From positions 3,906,001-3,970,000 of the forward strand of contig JAPNXP010000011.1 in assembly GCA_028753945.1 (NCBI GenBank): a stretch of DNA of 64,000 nt, read 5' to 3'. The stretch comes from Hexactinellida sp. DTS-2022. Taxonomy: Eukaryota; Porifera; Hexactinellida. Position numbers and translations under genes: made by a program. Positions within the stretch are counted from its first letter, which is position 1. Each line of letters begins with the position of its first letter. Of the stretch, positions 61,116 through 64,000 are shown in pieces. Below the pieces are notes generated by a model. The model was not told where the DNA came from, did no database searches, and was given only the letters and a program-made list of their open reading frames with translations.

Positions 61116-61685
61116 CAGAGGGGCTGGATGGATTATGGATTATGGATTTCATGGATTTATGATCCATCAAATCCATAATCCATGGATTTTGGATGGATTT
61201 GGATTGACAAATCCCAAACTCATGGATATCGGATGGATTTGGATTAACCAAATTCCAAGGAAATCCATGAAATATATTAACATTGCAACTTAATGATCAC
61301 AAATTAATTATTTAATTAGCAAATTAAATATTTAATGAGTTTTACGCCTCCATAAAAAATGTAAATTCGAAAATTTTGCTGTTTTATTATACTTTACATT
61401 TCGTTTCATGCAAATTGCCATTTTGTAGTATCTACTAATGTTATTATGCTGGTATAACCTCAAATGTCTGAATACAAATTAATGCTGTTGGGGGCAAATA
61501 ATTTTGGCCGGTTAGTGTACATACTGGATTTGATGGATCTCATGGATCTGATGGATTCATGGATTGGACATGGATTTGATATCAGTATTCCATATGGATA
61601 TGGATTGGATTTGGATCTATATTCCTGTGGAAAATGGATTACTGAATGGATTTGGATTATGATTTTGATCCATCTGGCCCCTCTG
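61116..61685. mobile_element. hAT-type MITE with CTCATAGT duplication
   Basis: Length 570 bp. The ends CAGAGGGGCTGGATGGAT and ATCCATCTGGCCCCTCTG are inverted repeats. The 8-bp target duplication CTCATAGT lies at 61108-61115 and 61686-61693. Both subterminal regions are dense in TGGATTTGGAT/ATCCAT repeats, a layout resembling that of the full-length hAT element, although the termini differ. Confidence 0.88.
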
Positions 61686-61970
61686 CTCATAGTATAAATT
61701 TAAATTTAATCGTAAATACTTAAAATATACGTGGTGTATTTATTTGTTGGTTGTCTGAGTATGCATAAACACCTTCATATAAGAGTAAATATTGTATCAA
61801 TTTACTACTATCAAATTTCAATCCATTTCAAATTTATATATTTTTCAGTTTATTTTTTCATCATCTAATATATTGCGATTACGCACACCAGTTGAAATAT
61901 TTATTCAATACAAGTTGATACTATCGGAGATCTTTTTATAGCATTATCGTGAGTTGTTATACTTTATATA

Positions 61971-62097
61971 GACAAGCCCTTCGGGGTCGCTTCGCGACGG
62001 ATCACTCTCTCACAAAGAGAGCTTCGCGACCTTCGTTCGTTCTTCTTAGACACTACGTAATACAATTAACTGCCGCTTCGCGGCCTTACCCTCCTCA
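61971..62097. repeat. GC-rich hairpin-cluster repeat copy
   Basis: CCCTTCGGGG, GGTCGCTTCGCGACGGATCA, GAGAGCTTCGCGACC and GCCGCTTCGCGGCC follow in the same order as in the copies at 11.99 and 12.56 kb, with about 10-15 percent divergence by eye. Transcription has not been shown; the repeat would fold into several stable short hairpins. Confidence 0.75.
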
Positions 62098-62306
62098 AAA
62101 TATCACTCATATTAAATATGTTAAACCTGTGACTGTAAATTACATTTACTCGATCAATTCAGTATGCTGCTATTTGGGAGATAAGTATGTCAAGTAATTA
62201 ATTAAAATGCTATTTACTAACCCAGGATTTAATTAACACATGTAGGTATTGTCACTGTTCTGCAATTTAGCTATTATATTCGTAGATTTCGTAGATCCTC
62301 TACATC

Positions 62307-64000
62307 AGGGGTCTTCAATTAGTTTTATCCCCCGGCCACTTTTGAAAAATCAGGCACTTCCCCGGGCCACTTCGTAACTGGAGTAGCCATAATTGATTAC
62401 TTATACGCTAATAACAAATAGGTAAGAATAAAACACATTATGTGATATAAATAATATGGATACAAGACTACAAAGTACAAGCGTGACCTTCGAACGAAGG
62501 TCACGCATGATTTTACTATGTTTGTCATTTCTACGTATTGTAAACGCTTCGGGACTTTGGTGAAAGCAGTGATGCCCGAAAACGGACGCACCAGACGCAT
62601 ATGCGTCCAACACATTTTGACCTTCTAGTTTATGACACCTTAACCACTGTCCTGTACACATATACACACTGATTAATGTACTAGTAATAGTAAATTGATG
62701 GACACAACTAGCTTTACCAGAGTCCTTTATGCACTTTTTGCTTAGAAATTAGTATAGTTCTAGTATTACAACAACATAATAGTTTTGTTATAAATTTCGA
62801 AAAATTTCTCGACATTGTTTGCGGCCTGAGAAAATTTTTGTTAAGATTATGTGGCCTGATATAAATGAAAGATTTCGGAACCCTGAGATAGTGAATACAT
62901 AGTTATATATTGGCGATTCATAATATAAAATATACTAACTTGATCTCCTTTCTAACATTTTTGATATCCTAAATTTCATTTTTCCTACTTTGTAATAATT
63001 TTATACCAGGAATACTAAACAGGGATTTATTTCACACTCCAATTCCCCAAAGGTTACTAAATCACATTCTAAAAAATTTTAAAAATTATGAAGCAACCAC
63101 ATACAAGTATTATCCACAACTTACTATTTTCGTCCATAAACGTATATAATTGCTGGTAATATATATTCATTCCCATTATAAATTCGGAAAATGTATTCTA
63201 AGTATATTAGAAAATTATCATCATTTTCTCGTAGTTATTTAGACTTGAATTCTATATTTTGTATATTTGTGGTGTCATCATTAAATGGCGCCTAAACAGC
63301 TTAACCACAAATCTGAGATTCTCAAAAGTGGTTCTACTGTAATCGCAATGGTTGATTACCCCATATACAACCCAAATAACAACAATAGGAGGCATAGTTT
63401 ACCCAAGAATGAAAATTAGAAACTGACCTCTTTGTTTTATGGCCTTATATACCGTATATTAAGAATCTGTTGGCAGATGTATTTTAGAATATAAGGTTGG
63501 AAATTTAAGTGAATACAATAGAGGCGCCGCCAGGATTTTCGGCAGGGGAGGCTCTGGAGGGGACAGCCCCAAAAAGAGAGAAAATCCCCCTTGCCCCCCT
63601 GAATCCGTTTTTGGAACACAACCGAATGGGTACAAAGCTTATGGACCTAAGAACCGATATAAATTTCCAGTGATTTAAGTTTTATGGATTCTGAAACGCA
63701 TAATGTTTGCGGCCACTATCGAATAATAATTAATTAGGGATTGAAAACTGTACCTGTGGGATACTTTAATGTTTTGTTAGAATGAGCCTTTAAAGAAAGA
63801 TTCAAGGATGTATAACCAATGGAGATTTCCCCCCAGAGAACTAAATGCATAATTATTATCCATTTATAACGAATATCCGGAGATAACGAAGGAATTTACA
63901 GGTTCCAAGCACTTCGTTATAACGAGAGTTCACTGTACTTCCCTATATGCAGGCACGTTAGTACGCACACTCGAATAATACATAGGGGTACTTATTTTGT
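62307..64000. other. Start of a further array spacer, with insertion
   Basis: 62307-62885 has CAGGGGTCTTCAATTAG and TTTCGGAACCCTG ends and may be an insertion. From about 62528 the sequence matches 32560 onward (GCTTCGGGACTTT, GGACGCACCAGACGCAT). From 63480 it matches 8280, 19560 and 33800 onward, including the GCAGCCCC remnant and the TATAACGAA element at 63838-63936. This is the same spacer as between the array units, so the array probably continues to the right. No gene lies in this part. Confidence 0.6.

Noticed and set aside
61464..61697. Frame rich in LMDLMD repeats.
   Set aside because: It translates the GATGGATCT-type subterminal repeat of a MITE.

Overview
The window is AT-rich metazoan nuclear DNA: genes with introns, dense non-autonomous DNA transposons, microsatellites, and no operons. 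The protein families point to a demosponge or a similar early-branching animal: clustered NACHT/leucine-rich-repeat receptors with death-fold-like N-termini, a cadherin-like membrane protein, and a coiled-coil/NHL-repeat protein. The species is not identified from the sequence, and the assignment is an inference.

Layout. (1) 712-1065 is a small intact avidin-family ORF. (2) About 1.6-41.5 kb is a tandem array of four degenerate units of roughly 11 kb. Each unit holds a plus-strand fragment of a cadherin-like membrane gene (last extracellular part, TM exon, two cytoplasmic exons) running tail-to-tail against a minus-strand NLR gene (two DED-like domains, NACHT, LRR). The units are separated by homologous 4-7 kb spacers full of short inverted-repeat transposons. 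Every NLR copy, and every membrane-gene copy, carries at least one visible lesion. Some lesions differ between copies and some are shared, and there are tracts of near-identity that look like gene conversion. (3) About 41.5-62.5 kb interrupts the array. It contains a disrupted unrecognised gene, an ORF with an exact 2A ribosome-skipping motif, an array of palindromic 20-mers, an NHL-repeat pseudogene split by a 3.7 kb transposon with a 9-bp target duplication, and an intact secreted ML-domain (MD-2/NPC2-like) gene with a four-copy mucin-like repeat. (4) From about 62.5 kb to the end, the spacer of another array unit resumes.

Two nearly identical full-length hAT transposons (21561-24472 and 42282-45169) have perfect 8-bp target duplications and intact three-exon transposase genes. 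They are the youngest insertions: one lies in an array spacer and the other splits the unrecognised gene at 41.5-45.5 kb. Apart from these transposases, only the avidin-like and ML-domain genes look intact. The array itself appears to be a decaying segment of an immune-receptor cluster, possibly a source of sequence for conversion.
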